Under the pieces are notes generated by a model, which worked only from the letters and a program-made list of their open reading frames with translations, was not told the origin of the DNA and ran no database searches. 64,000 nucleotides of DNA. It comes from Nitrospira sp. (lineage in GTDB: Bacteria; Nitrospirota; Nitrospiria; Nitrospirales; Nitrospiraceae). Numbering within the stretch: position 1 is the first letter of the stretch; each line of letters starts with the position of its first letter. A program made the position numbers and the translations under genes. The stretch is taken from the NCBI GenBank assembly GCA_029194675.1, contig JARFXP010000002.1:930001-994000 (forward strand), in the 5' to 3' direction. Positions 17,646-26,600 of this stretch are shown piece after piece.

Positions 17646-18055
17646 TTCCAATCCTTCACGAGTTCTTTGAGCCGTTCTTTGAGCTCAGGTATCTGTTCCA
17701 GGTTATTGTGAATCGCACCCAGAATCTTTTCCAGCCTGGCGACTCTCAACGTTTCCTTGTCTTTCTTCGCTAATCGATCGTACTCCTCATAAGCTGCTTG
17801 GTGTGCCGGTTCCAGTTGTGCGCGAGCATCGACGAGAGCCTGTCCGAGTGTCCAGGGTTCAGGTGAAAGCGCGGAAACAACGGTAAAGGTTGCATCGCTA
17901 CAAACAATCACGGCGGCACCGGGTTTTCCGGTCAAGGGAATCACAGCCTGGATGGCTTTGCCTTCGAACGATTTCCAGTCCAGCAGCAGCCCTGGAAACC
18001 GTTTTGTGAAGGCCACCTTTTCCATGTTGGCCTTCCATTTGTCTTCTGTCGGCAT
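17642..18055 (-). CDS. Conserved-looking hypothetical protein, helical C-terminus
   Basis: A 137-residue soluble protein. The first half appears mixed alpha/beta with a hydrophobic strand (GAAVIVCSDATFTVVSAL). The second half is a charged helix likely to form a coiled coil (AKKDKETLRVARLEKILGAI onward). I do not recognise the family. It overlaps the ferredoxin gene by four bases and follows the [2Fe-2S] ferredoxin gene by 21, so it probably serves the same redox task. Confidence 0.7.
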   Translation of the reverse strand: MPTEDKWKANMEKVAFTKRFPGLLLDWKSFEGKAIQAVIPLTGKPGAAVIVCSDATFTVVSALSPEPWTLGQALVDARAQLEPAHQAAYEEYDRLAKKDKETLRVARLEKILGAIHNNLEQIPELKERLKELVKDWK

Positions 18056-18076
18056 GGAAATGATCGTAGGGAAGTC

Positions 18077-18430
18077 CTATGGCGTCTTGATGAGGGCCAA
18101 TCGTTCCGGAACCGGATGATCAGGCATGAGCAATCGCGTGACGATCTCGCCCTTCAGAACATGCCGTTCCATGATCTCGGTGACGTCGGCTTCTGTACCG
18201 ACCCAGTACCACACTCCCTCAGGATAAATCACCACACTGGGCCCCAGATCGCAATGGTCCAGACAGCCGGCTTTATTGGCTCGAACAAGACCTTTGAGAT
18301 TCAACCGTTTTGTTTCATTCTTGAAATGCGCGTGGAGTTTTTCCGAGCCTAGGTTTGCACAACAGCCGCGCGGGTCGTCTTTGGGACGCTGGTTTGTACA
18401 CACGAAGATGTGACGTTGAAATGGTGGCAT
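18077..18430 (-). CDS. Thioredoxin-like [2Fe-2S] ferredoxin
   Basis: A 117-residue protein of the thioredoxin-like [2Fe-2S] group. The start HIFVCTNQRP, with RGCCANLGSE and NKAGCLDHCDLGP, provides the cysteines at about 11, 23/24, 56 and 60 that bind the cluster. VVIYPEGVWY is the usual strand after the second pair. It passes electrons in the cytosol; the partner is unknown. It sits between a zinc-ribbon protein and an unknown gene in one operon. Confidence 0.92.
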   Translation of the reverse strand: MPPFQRHIFVCTNQRPKDDPRGCCANLGSEKLHAHFKNETKRLNLKGLVRANKAGCLDHCDLGPSVVIYPEGVWYWVGTEADVTEIMERHVLKGEIVTRLLMPDHPVPERLALIKTP

Positions 18431-18443
18431 AGCGATGTAGCAA

Positions 18444-18827
18444 CTATACCCGCATGGTGAGAGTATTGAGCCGTTCCATCAGTAGCATGACATCCCGGCC
18501 GTTTAGGAACGGAGATTGCTGTTGGGTTTCCTTCAAGATAGCCATGATTTCCTGTAACCTCAATGACGCGTGTCGGAACTCATCGGCGTTCGAGATCTCC
18601 GACCCTTGACCAGCGCTCAGTTTGTCGAACTCGGCCCGGATATCGCGAAAATCCCGCTGCAAGTTCTTGTGAACCGAGCAAGTGACACAATACCATTTCG
18701 GGTTCTGCTCTGATGACGGCGACAGACGATCGTAGGGACGGCCGAAAAAGTCTTTCCCCAGCGAAAATTTTGTGAGCGGCCCCCCGGAGGTTCCGCAAGC
18801 CTGACACGATCCGTTTCCGGAGTCCAT
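18444..18827 (-). CDS. Small protein with two CxxC pairs (probable zinc site)
   Basis: A 127-residue protein. CQACG near residue 8 and CVTCS near 44 suggest a zinc ribbon. The remainder is a helical, charged region with DIRAEFDKL and MLLMERLNTL. The start at 18827 (ATG before DSGNG) was chosen because GGAGG lies five bases ahead; that GGAGG falls inside the longer reading starting at 18839. It heads the four-gene set with the two ferredoxins. The family is not recognised. Confidence 0.72.
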   Translation of the reverse strand: MDSGNGSCQACGTSGGPLTKFSLGKDFFGRPYDRLSPSSEQNPKWYCVTCSVHKNLQRDFRDIRAEFDKLSAGQGSEISNADEFRHASLRLQEIMAILKETQQQSPFLNGRDVMLLMERLNTLTMRV

Positions 18828-18987
18828 CCACACCTCCATAAGAGACACTGAGAGTTTGTATTTTACAACAGGCCTTTCCAGACTGTCCACGAGCAGATGG
18901 TGCGGCAGGCAACTGATTACTCCGGGTATCGAGGTATAATGACATCATCAGGCTTGCAGCACTCCTAGCCGGAAAGGGGGAACCTAT

Positions 18988-20091
18988 ATGGTCATCGGCG
19001 TCCCAAAAGAAATCAAGGATCACGAGTATCGTGTCAGTCTTACCCCTGAAGGTGCAGCGACATTGTGTCAAATGGGGCATGAGGTCTGGCTCGAACCGTC
19101 CGCCGGACAGGGCAGTGGATTTAGCGATGACGAGTATCGCAAGGCCGGTGCCACGATTGCCAATTCGAAGAGCGAGGTATTCAAGAAAGCTGATTTGATT
19201 CTGAAGGTCAAAGAGCCGTTGCTTTGTGAGTGCCATCTGTTTCGTCCGGGCCAGGTCCTGTTCACCTACTTACATCTCGCCGCACTGCCGGATGTGACCA
19301 AGGCGCTTCTGAGTAGCAAGATTACGGCTATCGCGTATGAAACCACCGAGTCGAAAGACGGCAGTCTTCCGATACTCAAGCCGATGAGTGAAATCGCCGG
19401 GCGGATGTCTGTGCAGATCGGCGCACGGTATCTGGAGACAATCCACGGGGGGCGAGGTGTCTTGTTGGGAGGGGTTCCGGGAGTGGATCCGGGCAAGGTC
19501 GTCGTGCTTGGTGCTGGCGTAGTGGGAAGCTCGGCGATTCGCATCGCGGTCGGAATGGGAGCTCAGGTGAGGGTGATCAATTTGGATGTTGAACGGCTGC
19601 GGTATCTCGATGATCAGTACCAGGGGCGGATTATCACGTGCGCTGTGAGCTCCGCTACCATTGAAGAGGCTGTGTGCTCAGCTGATCTTGTCATCGGCGC
19701 CGTGCTGATCCCCGGCGCCAAGGCGCCCAAAGTGGTGTCGCGTTCGCTGGTCTCTCGGATGAAGCCTGGGTCGGTGATCGTGGATGTTTCGGTCGATCAG
19801 GGCGGTTGTGTTGAGACGACGAGACCGACGACTCACTCGGAGCCCGTCTATGTCGTCGATAGGGTTGTTCACTATTGTGTGGCCAATATGCCTGGAATCG
19901 TCCCTCGTACGTCAACCTATGCCCTCACCAATGCGACGTTGCCGTATCTGCTGCGACTCGCGTCGGAGGGCATAGAGCACGCGATTCACGCTGATCCGGG
20001 ATTAGCCAAGGGAGTCAATCTCAAGGATGGGAAGGTTACTCATCGAGCAGTGGCGGAAGCTCACGGGTTGCCTTTTACCCCTGTCTTGTAA
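18988..20091 (+). CDS. ald: Alanine dehydrogenase
   Basis: A 367-residue cytosolic enzyme that interconverts alanine and pyruvate plus ammonia with NAD. The family start MVIGVPKEIKDHEYRVSLTP is exact. Catalytic lysine and histidine lie at about 74 (LKVKEPL) and 95 (TYLHLA). The NAD loop is VVLGAGVVGSSA near 173-184. VDVSVDQGGC and NMPGIVPRTST are also typical. Next to a urea-to-ammonia system it could help to assimilate or release ammonia. The AAAGGGGG site precedes the ATG. Confidence 0.97.
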   Translation: MVIGVPKEIKDHEYRVSLTPEGAATLCQMGHEVWLEPSAGQGSGFSDDEYRKAGATIANSKSEVFKKADLILKVKEPLLCECHLFRPGQVLFTYLHLAALPDVTKALLSSKITAIAYETTESKDGSLPILKPMSEIAGRMSVQIGARYLETIHGGRGVLLGGVPGVDPGKVVVLGAGVVGSSAIRIAVGMGAQVRVINLDVERLRYLDDQYQGRIITCAVSSATIEEAVCSADLVIGAVLIPGAKAPKVVSRSLVSRMKPGSVIVDVSVDQGGCVETTRPTTHSEPVYVVDRVVHYCVANMPGIVPRTSTYALTNATLPYLLRLASEGIEHAIHADPGLAKGVNLKDGKVTHRAVAEAHGLPFTPVL

Positions 20092-20125
20092 GACAATCAC
20101 GCTTCATTTTCTTGCTCGGTCTTGT

Positions 20126-20204
<79 letters not shown>

Positions 20205-20486
20205 CCAAGCTTGCTCGACCCGGAGCCTATTCTTCCCATTAAGGCGACGGGATAAAAACCTCCAGTCATTCTCAACTTTCCTCTCCCAAACCGCATTTCG
20301 CCTGAGTTGCCTGCCCATTAACTCATGTCGTAAATTCCTTGAGTTGGATTCTTCATAAAATCTCTGCCCTGGGCACAGTTCTGGCTTGGAATTGTAAAAC
20401 GCGTGACGCATCGGCAGAGGTGTGAGAATATCCGCTCAGCAATCTTGTAAGTGGCTGTTTGCGTTAATGGATTTTGGTAGGGCCAG

Positions 20487-20783
20487 ATGACTCAATCGGT
20501 TGATGAACCGCCGGTTCGAGTACGTATCCTCGTGCTTGGTCATGTGCAGGGGGTGGGATTTCGTGCGTTTGCGGCAAGGGCAGCGGCAAGGCTTGGTCTA
20601 TTAGGGGGCGTCCGCAATCTCGACGATGGTCGAGTCGAGTTGGACGTGGAGGGGAGAAGGTCAGTGCTCGAAGCACTTGTACGTGAATTGAAGACCGGTC
20701 CTCCTGCCGCCCATGTCACAAAAATTGAGACGGAGTGGAGTGCCGCGACCGGGCGGTATTCCAACTTTAGTATTTGGTATTAG
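20487..20783 (+). CDS. acyP: Acylphosphatase
   Basis: A 98-residue protein that hydrolyses acyl phosphates. The phosphate loop with catalytic arginine is [12 protein letters not shown] (R near 27), and the catalytic asparagine lies in [17 protein letters not shown]. Length and fold are typical. It ends 13 bases before the sigma-factor start and the two may be co-transcribed. The open frame of the sigma gene reaches back into it, but the overlap is not coding. Confidence 0.95.
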   Translation: MTQSVDEPPVRVRILVLGHVQGVGFRAFAARAAARLGLLGGVRNLDDGRVELDVEGRRSVLEALVRELKTGPPAAHVTKIETEWSAATGRYSNFSIWY

Positions 20784-20796
20784 CAAACGAGGAATC

Positions 20797-21750
20797 ATGA
20801 GTCGACCGCATGACGAGGACTCCGAGTTGAGCGAAGCTCGAAGGCAACCCGTCGACGACATGGACGCCTCAGAACCTGCGAGCGCACCTGATCAGGGCGA
20901 ACGGGAAACGGGTCGATCGGAAGGTCTTGACACCCTGAAGAGCTACTTGCGGGAGGTTCGGCGATCGACCCTGCTGACCTTCAAACAAGAACAGCAGCTG
21001 GGTAAGCGGGTCATGGCCGGCGATGAGCAAGCTCGGCAACAGATGATCGAATCGAATCTGCGACTGGTCATCAGCATCGGAAAGCGTTACATGCACCGCG
21101 GGTTTCCGTTTTCCGACATCGTGGAAGAAGGTAATTTAGGTTTGATCAAAGCCGTCGAAAAATTCAATTACAAGCGTGGGTTCCGGTTCAGCACTTATGC
21201 GTCTTGGTGGATCCGTCAGTACATCGAACGGGCGATCATTAATCAAGGCAAGCTGGTGCGGTTGCCGGTGCACGTCGTAGAGCGACTCAATCGCTATCTC
21301 AATCGTGTCGAGCAGTTGGTGCAGGAGCTTGGGCGGGAGCCGCGGGCGGCCGAAGTGGCCGTCAAGATGAAGATGTCGGAAGAAGAAGTACTAGATTTGA
21401 AACAGTTGGTGCGCACAACCTGTTCACTCGATAGCCCGCTCAACGACCGCACTGATACCTTCCTGCGCGATGTAATCGAGGATCCGGTTGGACTCGCACC
21501 CGATGAGACCGCCGACGGGATTCGGCGGAGGACGGAACTGATGGCATGGGTAAGGGAGTTGCCTGAGAAAGAGCAAACTGTTATTGTGTCACGGTTCGGG
21601 CTCGACGGAGATGAAGCGAAGACGCTCGAGGAAATCGGACGTACCATGGGGTTGACTCGTGAGCGGGTCAGGCAGATCGAGATGGCCGCGTTGGTTCGGC
21701 TTCGCAACACCATCGAGCGAAAGACTATGACACAGGCAGACTTGCTCTAA
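20797..21750 (+). CDS. Sigma70-family RNA polymerase sigma factor (RpoS/RpoD-like)
   Basis: A 317-residue group 2-type sigma factor lacking the long region 1.1. A short acidic N-terminus leads to region 1.2 ([12 protein letters not shown]), region 2 ([12 protein letters not shown], the [20 protein letters not shown] core, and [17 protein letters not shown] for the -10 box), region 3 and region 4 ([19 protein letters not shown] helix-turn-helix for the -35 box). The ATG at 20797 follows ACGAGGA. RpoS-like proteins of this size act in stress responses, but that role is inferred. The apt gene starts four bases after its stop. Confidence 0.92.
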   Translation: MSRPHDEDSELSEARRQPVDDMDASEPASAPDQGERETGRSEGLDTLKSYLREVRRSTLLTFKQEQQLGKRVMAGDEQARQQMIESNLRLVISIGKRYMHRGFPFSDIVEEGNLGLIKAVEKFNYKRGFRFSTYASWWIRQYIERAIINQGKLVRLPVHVVERLNRYLNRVEQLVQELGREPRAAEVAVKMKMSEEEVLDLKQLVRTTCSLDSPLNDRTDTFLRDVIEDPVGLAPDETADGIRRRTELMAWVRELPEKEQTVIVSRFGLDGDEAKTLEEIGRTMGLTRERVRQIEMAALVRLRNTIERKTMTQADLL

Positions 21751-21754
21751 CCCC

Positions 21755-22279
21755 GTGACCGTCGTCAACTATCAAGCTCTCATTCGAGAAGTGCCGGACT
21801 TTCCGAAGCGCGGCATTCTATTTTATGACATCACCACGCTCCTGAAGAATTCTGCCGCGGTTCAGAGCCTTGCCGACCAATTGACGACTCGGTATCAGGA
21901 TCGAGGGATCACCAAGGTTGTAGGGATTGAGTCCCGGGGGTTTATTTTCGGCGGGATTCTCGCCTCGCGTCTCGGGGCCGGATTCGTCCCGGTTCGAAGG
22001 CCTGGAAAACTTCCGGCTGATTGTTATGAAGTAAAGTATAGCCTCGAGTACGGACAGAACAGCCTTACGGTGCACCGTGACTCGATCGAAATTGGAGAGC
22101 ATGTGTTGATTGTCGACGACCTGTTGGCGACTGGAGGAACGGCAGAGGCGACGGTCCACCTTGTCCGTCAGCTTGGCGGTACGATTGTCGGACTCGATTT
22201 TCTGGTTGAGCTGAAGAGCTTGAAGGGACGCGATAAACTCACCGGCTACGATGTCCATTCAACCATCACCTATCCCTAG
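21755..22279 (+). CDS. apt: Adenine phosphoribosyltransferase
   Basis: A 174-residue salvage enzyme that joins adenine to PRPP to give AMP. Motifs: PDFPKRGILFYDITTLL near the start, GIESRGFIFGG, VPVRRPGKLP and the PRPP loop VLIVDDLLATGGTAEA (about 112-127). The start is GTG at 21755, four bases after the sigma gene, so it is probably read on the same transcript. Confidence 0.96.
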   Translation: MTVVNYQALIREVPDFPKRGILFYDITTLLKNSAAVQSLADQLTTRYQDRGITKVVGIESRGFIFGGILASRLGAGFVPVRRPGKLPADCYEVKYSLEYGQNSLTVHRDSIEIGEHVLIVDDLLATGGTAEATVHLVRQLGGTIVGLDFLVELKSLKGRDKLTGYDVHSTITYP

Positions 22280-22389
22280 GTTTTCAACGCATCTTTCGCC
22301 GCCTCTTGTTCATAGGGCACAGACCGTGATATAGAAACCGAGGTTTTTGACCCTCCAATTACCTATTCTATTTCTGGAGCCGACCGTCC

Positions 22390-22953
22390 ATGGCAACGAA
22401 AACCCAGGCGAAGAAAAAGGGCGAGGCGAAGTCGAAATCTACCGCCAGCACGGACAAGAAGCCTCAGCCGGTGATTGCAGAAGCGGCTGCGGTGCTCAAA
22501 GCGACGGCCGAGGGCGAAACAGAGGTGCCGGTGCGGCCAAAGGAGACGGTAAAAGAGCGGGAAGCACGCGAACGGCGACAGGAAGTGCTTCACAAAATGC
22601 TCATCGGTAAACGCCAAGAGATTATTAAAGAGATCGAAGAGAGCCTTGGACAGTCCCTGACCGAAGATCAGCAGCGACGCCTGGAGTCTGCGCGTGATGT
22701 CGGCGACCAAGCCTTAATGGATCTTGAGCGCGAACTCGGTATTTCCTTGATGGAGATGCGTAACCGACGACGGCAGTCGATCGACGAAGCCCTCACCCGG
22801 CTACACGAAGGGACTTACGGGATTTGTGCCGAATGTGGGGTCGAGATCAGCGAGAAACGTCTCCAGGCGGTCCCCTTCGCCAAGCTGTGTGTGGAGTGCC
22901 AATCGCGTGTGGAATTGCTGGAGAAGATCGAACGCGAAGAAGAGCGCGACTAG
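22390..22953 (+). CDS. DksA/TraR-family zinc-finger protein
   Basis: A 187-residue protein with a lysine/alanine-rich N-terminal extension (about 1-60, likely disordered), a coiled-coil hairpin (about 60-140) and a C-terminal zinc finger with C146, C149, C167 and C170. DksA-type proteins enter the RNA polymerase secondary channel and, with ppGpp, tune rRNA and other promoters. The acidic pair at the coiled-coil tip is not obvious, so it could be a divergent member rather than true DksA. Confidence 0.88.
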   Translation: MATKTQAKKKGEAKSKSTASTDKKPQPVIAEAAAVLKATAEGETEVPVRPKETVKEREARERRQEVLHKMLIGKRQEIIKEIEESLGQSLTEDQQRRLESARDVGDQALMDLERELGISLMEMRNRRRQSIDEALTRLHEGTYGICAECGVEISEKRLQAVPFAKLCVECQSRVELLEKIEREEERD

Positions 22954-23002
22954 CTCCAAAGAATTTCTCCCCTGCGGCACCCTGCATCCTTCTCTCCCCA
23001 TC

Positions 23003-23701
23003 ATGAACGGGCAGACTCCACCACGAGCGGTCGTTCTTGCCAGTGGAGGGTTGGACTCCACTGTTACAGCGGCCGTCGCACGGCGTGACGGGTACGCGCT
23101 GCATCTCCTCACCATTGCCTACCGACAACGTCACGCAGTGGAGGTTGAGCGGTCGAGACAGGTGGCGACGGCTCTGGGAGCTCACCAACACGTGGTGATC
23201 GACGTCGATTTGAGGGCGATCGGGGGATCGGCCCTGACCGGTGATATGTCGGTGCCGAAGCATCGGACTGAGTCTGAACGGAACCGAGATGTGCCCGTTA
23301 CTTACGTGCCGGGGCGAAACCTGATTTTTCTGTCTCTGGCTGCGGCCCACGCGGAAGCGCTGGAGGCTTCAATCGTCTATTTCGGCGCAAACGTGATTGA
23401 CTATTCCGGTTATCCCGACTGCCGCCCGGAATTCATCAAGGCCGTGGAAGCAGCACTTCAAGCGGGAACAAAGACAGGCATGCAGGGCATGGGTATCGAG
23501 ATTCGAGCGCCGCTGCTCCGGATGACCAAGGCAGAGATCATAAGACTTGGCCTAACTTTGAATGTTCCCTTCCATCTCACGCATAGCTGTTATGACCCTA
23601 TTGGACCGATCGCCTGCGGTCAGTGCGACAGCTGTCTGATTCGGAAACAAGGATTTGCGGAGGCGGGAGTTGTAGATCCGATTCAGTATGCGGTATGTTG
23701 A
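23003..23701 (+). CDS. queC: 7-cyano-7-deazaguanine synthase
   Basis: A 232-residue enzyme of queuosine precursor synthesis that converts 7-carboxy-7-deazaguanine and ammonia to preQ0 with ATP. The PP-loop SGGLDST lies at 14-20. The Zn site is formed by cysteines in the SCYDPIGPIACGQCDSC stretch. YVPGRNLIFLSLA and the C-terminal RKQGFAEAGV are typical. The ATG at 23003 gives the family length; an open frame further upstream belongs to the DksA-like gene in another frame. Confidence 0.96.
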   Translation: MNGQTPPRAVVLASGGLDSTVTAAVARRDGYALHLLTIAYRQRHAVEVERSRQVATALGAHQHVVIDVDLRAIGGSALTGDMSVPKHRTESERNRDVPVTYVPGRNLIFLSLAAAHAEALEASIVYFGANVIDYSGYPDCRPEFIKAVEAALQAGTKTGMQGMGIEIRAPLLRMTKAEIIRLGLTLNVPFHLTHSCYDPIGPIACGQCDSCLIRKQGFAEAGVVDPIQYAVC

Positions 23702-23735
23702 ACCGTTCGTTCCTTCGGGTAAGCGGTCAGCTTCT

Positions 23736-24131
23736 ATGAAGTCATCACGGATGTTGTGGGTAAGCCTTGTTGTGCTGGTCGTTGGGGCGGCACCAGCGTG
23801 CAGCCAAGACAGGGGAGAACCAAAGGGAACGGGAACCGTGGCCTCTGCTCCGGCTGAGTTGCGGGAAGGGGAGCAGAAATTCAACGCCAACTGTTCAACC
23901 TGCCACGGCATGGGCGGAGTCGGAACCACCCAAGGCCCACCGTTTCTTCACAAGGTCTATGAGCCGAATCATCACGGCGACGCGGCCTTTCAGCGAGCGG
24001 CGGCCAACGGAGTCAAGGCTCATCATTGGCAGTTCGGCGATATGCCGAGGATCAATGCGGTTAAACCGGAGGATGTGGATCAAATTACCAAATACGTCCG
24101 CTGGCTCCAGAAACAAGCCGGCATTTTTTAA
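23736..24131 (+). CDS. Small c-type cytochrome
   Basis: A 131-residue exported protein with one heme site CSTCH (near 54-58) and a likely axial methionine in FGDMPRIN. The N-terminal segment (about 8-22) ends in AAPACSQ, which could be an ordinary signal peptide or a lipoprotein signal. It likely carries electrons in the periplasm. The ATG at 23736 gives the best signal peptide. The IS30 element begins immediately after the stop, so any downstream partner gene may have been separated. Confidence 0.9.
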   Translation: MKSSRMLWVSLVVLVVGAAPACSQDRGEPKGTGTVASAPAELREGEQKFNANCSTCHGMGGVGTTQGPPFLHKVYEPNHHGDAAFQRAAANGVKAHHWQFGDMPRINAVKPEDVDQITKYVRWLQKQAGIF

Positions 24132-24527
24132 ACCGCTTGAGTTCTAACTCCAAGTGCAACACTGCCAGCCCAGATGGGCTCTGGTGTTGCCATGCACACG
24201 AGATCGTACCGACACCTGAGTGCCGAAGAACGTGAGACCTTGAGCCTGGGGTTGGCCCAGGGGCATTCGCGCCGAACGATGGCGCGGATCTTGGGCCGTG
24301 CCCCCAGCGCCGTGAGTCGCGAGGTGGCCCGGAATGCGACACGAGGCCGTCCCTCTCGTGCCTGTACGGCGCAGAGCCACGCGGATACCCGAGTTCCCCA
24401 TCCCCGGCGACCACGTAACCTCCTAGACCCGTGGCTCTGGCAGTGTGTCCGGACCCACCTGAGCCGAGGCGGTTCGCCTGCACAGATTGACCCCGGTTGT
24501 CAATAGTGGACGCCATGAGTTGCCGCC

Positions 24528-25390
24528 TCACGCCGCCAGCTGTTGACGAGCCCACTGCTGGGCAAACACCGCGGGCGAGCAATTTCCCAGCCTGGAATGC
24601 CGACGCTGACGGTTATAGAAGAAGAGCTCGATGTACTCCGTGATCTCTCGCCGAGCCTGCTCCCGTGTTTCATACCGCCGGTGGTGCACCAGCTCATTCT
24701 TGAGCGTTCCCCAGAAACTCTCCATCGGCGCGTTATCATAGCAGTTGCCCTTCCGACTCATAGACGGGGTCAGGCCGAACTGCCGCAATTGCGCTTGATA
24801 GTCCTGGGCACAATATTGAGAGCCGCGATCAGAATGATGAATGAGCCCCGGGGCCGGGCGCTTGGTGTCGAGAGCGTTCCTGAGCGCCCCCTGCACCAAG
24901 TCCGTCGTCATCCGCGCCCCCTCGCATGCCCAACCACCTCACATGTATACAGATCTTTGATCCCCGCCAGATACAACCACCCTTCTGCGGTGGGGATATA
25001 CGTGATGTCGGTGACCCAGGTCTCGTTCGGGCGCGTGGCGACAAACGTTTGGGCCAAGACATTCTCCGCCACCGGCAGCGAGTGCTTTGAATCCGTCGTG
25101 GTCGTGAACCAGCGCACCTGTTTGCAACGTAGTCTCAGTTTCTTGCGTAGCCGTTTGATGCGTCCGACCCCAGCGGGGAACCCATCCTCACGCAATTCCG
25201 CTTGGAGACGTTCCGGCCCATAGGTCTGCCGGGTGCGCACATGCGCGGCCTGGATCGCCACTTCTAGGCGCGCGTTCTCCTGAGCGCGCTTCGAGGGACG
25301 GCGCGTGCGCCAGGCATAGTACCCACTTCGGGACACCTCCAGCACCCGACACAACACACTCAGGGGATACTGGGGCCGCAGCGTCCTCAT
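24528..25390 (-). pseudogene. IS3-family OrfB integrase, frameshifted
   Basis: The DDE integrase partner of OrfA, with the HTH_21 region (YGPERLQAELRE), first D in WVTDITYIPT, second D in HHSDRGSQY and E in ESFWGTLKNEL. The frame breaks at a run of five G on the coding strand (C5 at 24917-24921): the upstream frame ends in a stop and the downstream frame restarts at MTTDLVQGAL. One extra G would join them. This may be a true mutation or a homopolymer read error. The start at 25390 overlaps orfA. Confidence 0.8.
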
Positions 25391-25704
25391 GAGCGCGTAC
25401 CGGGCAGCTGCGCCTTGGCAAAGTACGCGGTGGCTTTTTTTAAGATGTCGCGCTCCATCCGCGCCTCGGCCAGGTCGCGCTTCAGCCGAGAGACCTCGGC
25501 CTCCAGCTCTGTCACGGGCCGTCGGCTCTCCCCCAGCGTCGCGAGCTGACCGCGCCGGGCTCGACACACCCAGTTCTCGAGCGTCTTGCCCGACATGGCC
25601 AGGCGTCTTGCTACCTCTGGAATCGTCAACTTCTGTTCCAGGACCAGCTGCACCGCTTGCTCACGGAACTCCTTCGTATACTGCTGTCGCGGAACTCGTT
25701 CCAT
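25387..25704 (-). CDS. IS3-family OrfA (helix-turn-helix protein)
   Basis: A 105-residue DNA-binding protein of IS3 elements. The helix-turn-helix is VARRLAMSGKTLENWV, followed by a leucine-zipper-like coil (LEAEVSRLKRDLAEARMERDILKKA). A run of seven A on the coding strand (25435-25441) near its end is a likely -1 slip site for making the OrfAB fusion. Its stop overlaps the ATG of orfB as ATGA. Confidence 0.88.
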   Translation of the reverse strand: MERVPRQQYTKEFREQAVQLVLEQKLTIPEVARRLAMSGKTLENWVCRARRGQLATLGESRRPVTELEAEVSRLKRDLAEARMERDILKKATAYFAKAQLPGTRS

Positions 25705-26600
25705 CTCACACCTCCAGACCTCAGATCATAGGTTGAAGGCGTCCACTTTTTCGAGCCTAGCACAGACATTGCCGGGCGCCTCCGATACACGTATCCTGAC
25801 GATAGGCGGAAGCGACTCTCGACGGAGACGATCGATGCGGGCCTGTACGGATTGCCGCGCGGCACCCTGTGCAGCGAACGGCGGGCGGCCCTGCGGCAGG
25901 CGCACAAGGCCCGTCGGCCTCGGTCGCGGGGAACTGATCGACGCGGCCACATCCCGCACATGACGCCGATTGCCGTCCGCCCTGCGGAAGTGGCGAGCCG
26001 CACCGTCCCCGGCCACTGGGAAGGCGACCTCATCAAGGGGGCCCGACACGCCTCGGCCGTGGGCAGCCTCGTGGAACGAACGACGCGCCTGGTTATTTGG
26101 GCCCGCATGGCGGGCACCGATGCGGACAGTGCCCGCGAGGGATTCACCAGGAAACTCCGGCACGTGCCGGCCCCGCTGCGCAAGACGCTGCCCTACGATC
26201 GGGGCAAAGAGATGGCGGAACACGAGCGCCGGGCCCAGCGGCTCGCCAGTCACGTGTTCTTTGCCGATCCGCACAGCCCCTGGCAACGCGGGACCAACGA
26301 GAACACCAATGGCCTGCTGCGGCAGTATCTGCCCACGGGCACAGACCTCTCGGGCTATACGCAGCGCCAGCTGAACGTCATCGCGCATCGGCTGAACACG
26401 CGCCCAAGACAGTGCCTCAACTTCGCCACGCCGCTGGAGGTGTTCACACAGCTGCGTCATCATTCATCCGTTGCACTTGGAACTTGAAACCGCCCCGCGA
26501 AACCTTGGCCTATTCCCTTCCTGATCCCCCCTCTGATTGTTCACGGTAAACGCCGGTCAGTTATGCTCGCGTTCATTCGTTAAGAATGAGTACGCATGAT

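Larger units (their letters stand above)
24489..25767 (-). mobile_element. IS3-family element inserted in IS30
   Basis: About 1279 bp, minus strand, with inner inverted repeats ending in AGTGGACGCC (left near 24504-24514; its complement GGCGTCCACT near 25738-25747). The triplet ATT flanks it (24486-24488 and 25768-25770), consistent with the 3-5 bp duplications of IS3 elements and with exact repair of the IS30 frame on removal. It carries orfA and a frameshifted orfB. Confidence 0.82.
24137..26486 (+). mobile_element. IS30-family element split by an IS3-family insertion
   Basis: The two halves of one IS30 element surround an IS3 insertion (24489-25767). The outer ends share CCAAGTGCAAC as inverted repeats (24149 onward; complement near 26470-26480). 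The sequence AAACCGC occurs just outside both ends (24130-24136 and 26487-26493) and may be the target duplication, although IS30 duplications are usually only 2-3 bp, so this could be chance. Exact ends are uncertain by a few bases. Confidence 0.75.
24192..26487 (+). pseudogene. IS30-family transposase, interrupted
   Basis: The 5' part (24192-24488) encodes the helix-turn-helix (RHLSAEERETLSLGL, APSAVSREVARN). The 3' part (25768-26487) encodes the DDE core with GHWEGDLIKG, YDRGKEMAEHE and RGTNENTNGLLRQ. Removing bases 24489-25767 plus one ATT rejoins the frame at CAG ATT GCC GGG and gives an intact IS30 transposase. The IS3 insertion therefore alone broke it, with no other mutation seen. The insertion appears fairly recent. 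Confidence 0.85.
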
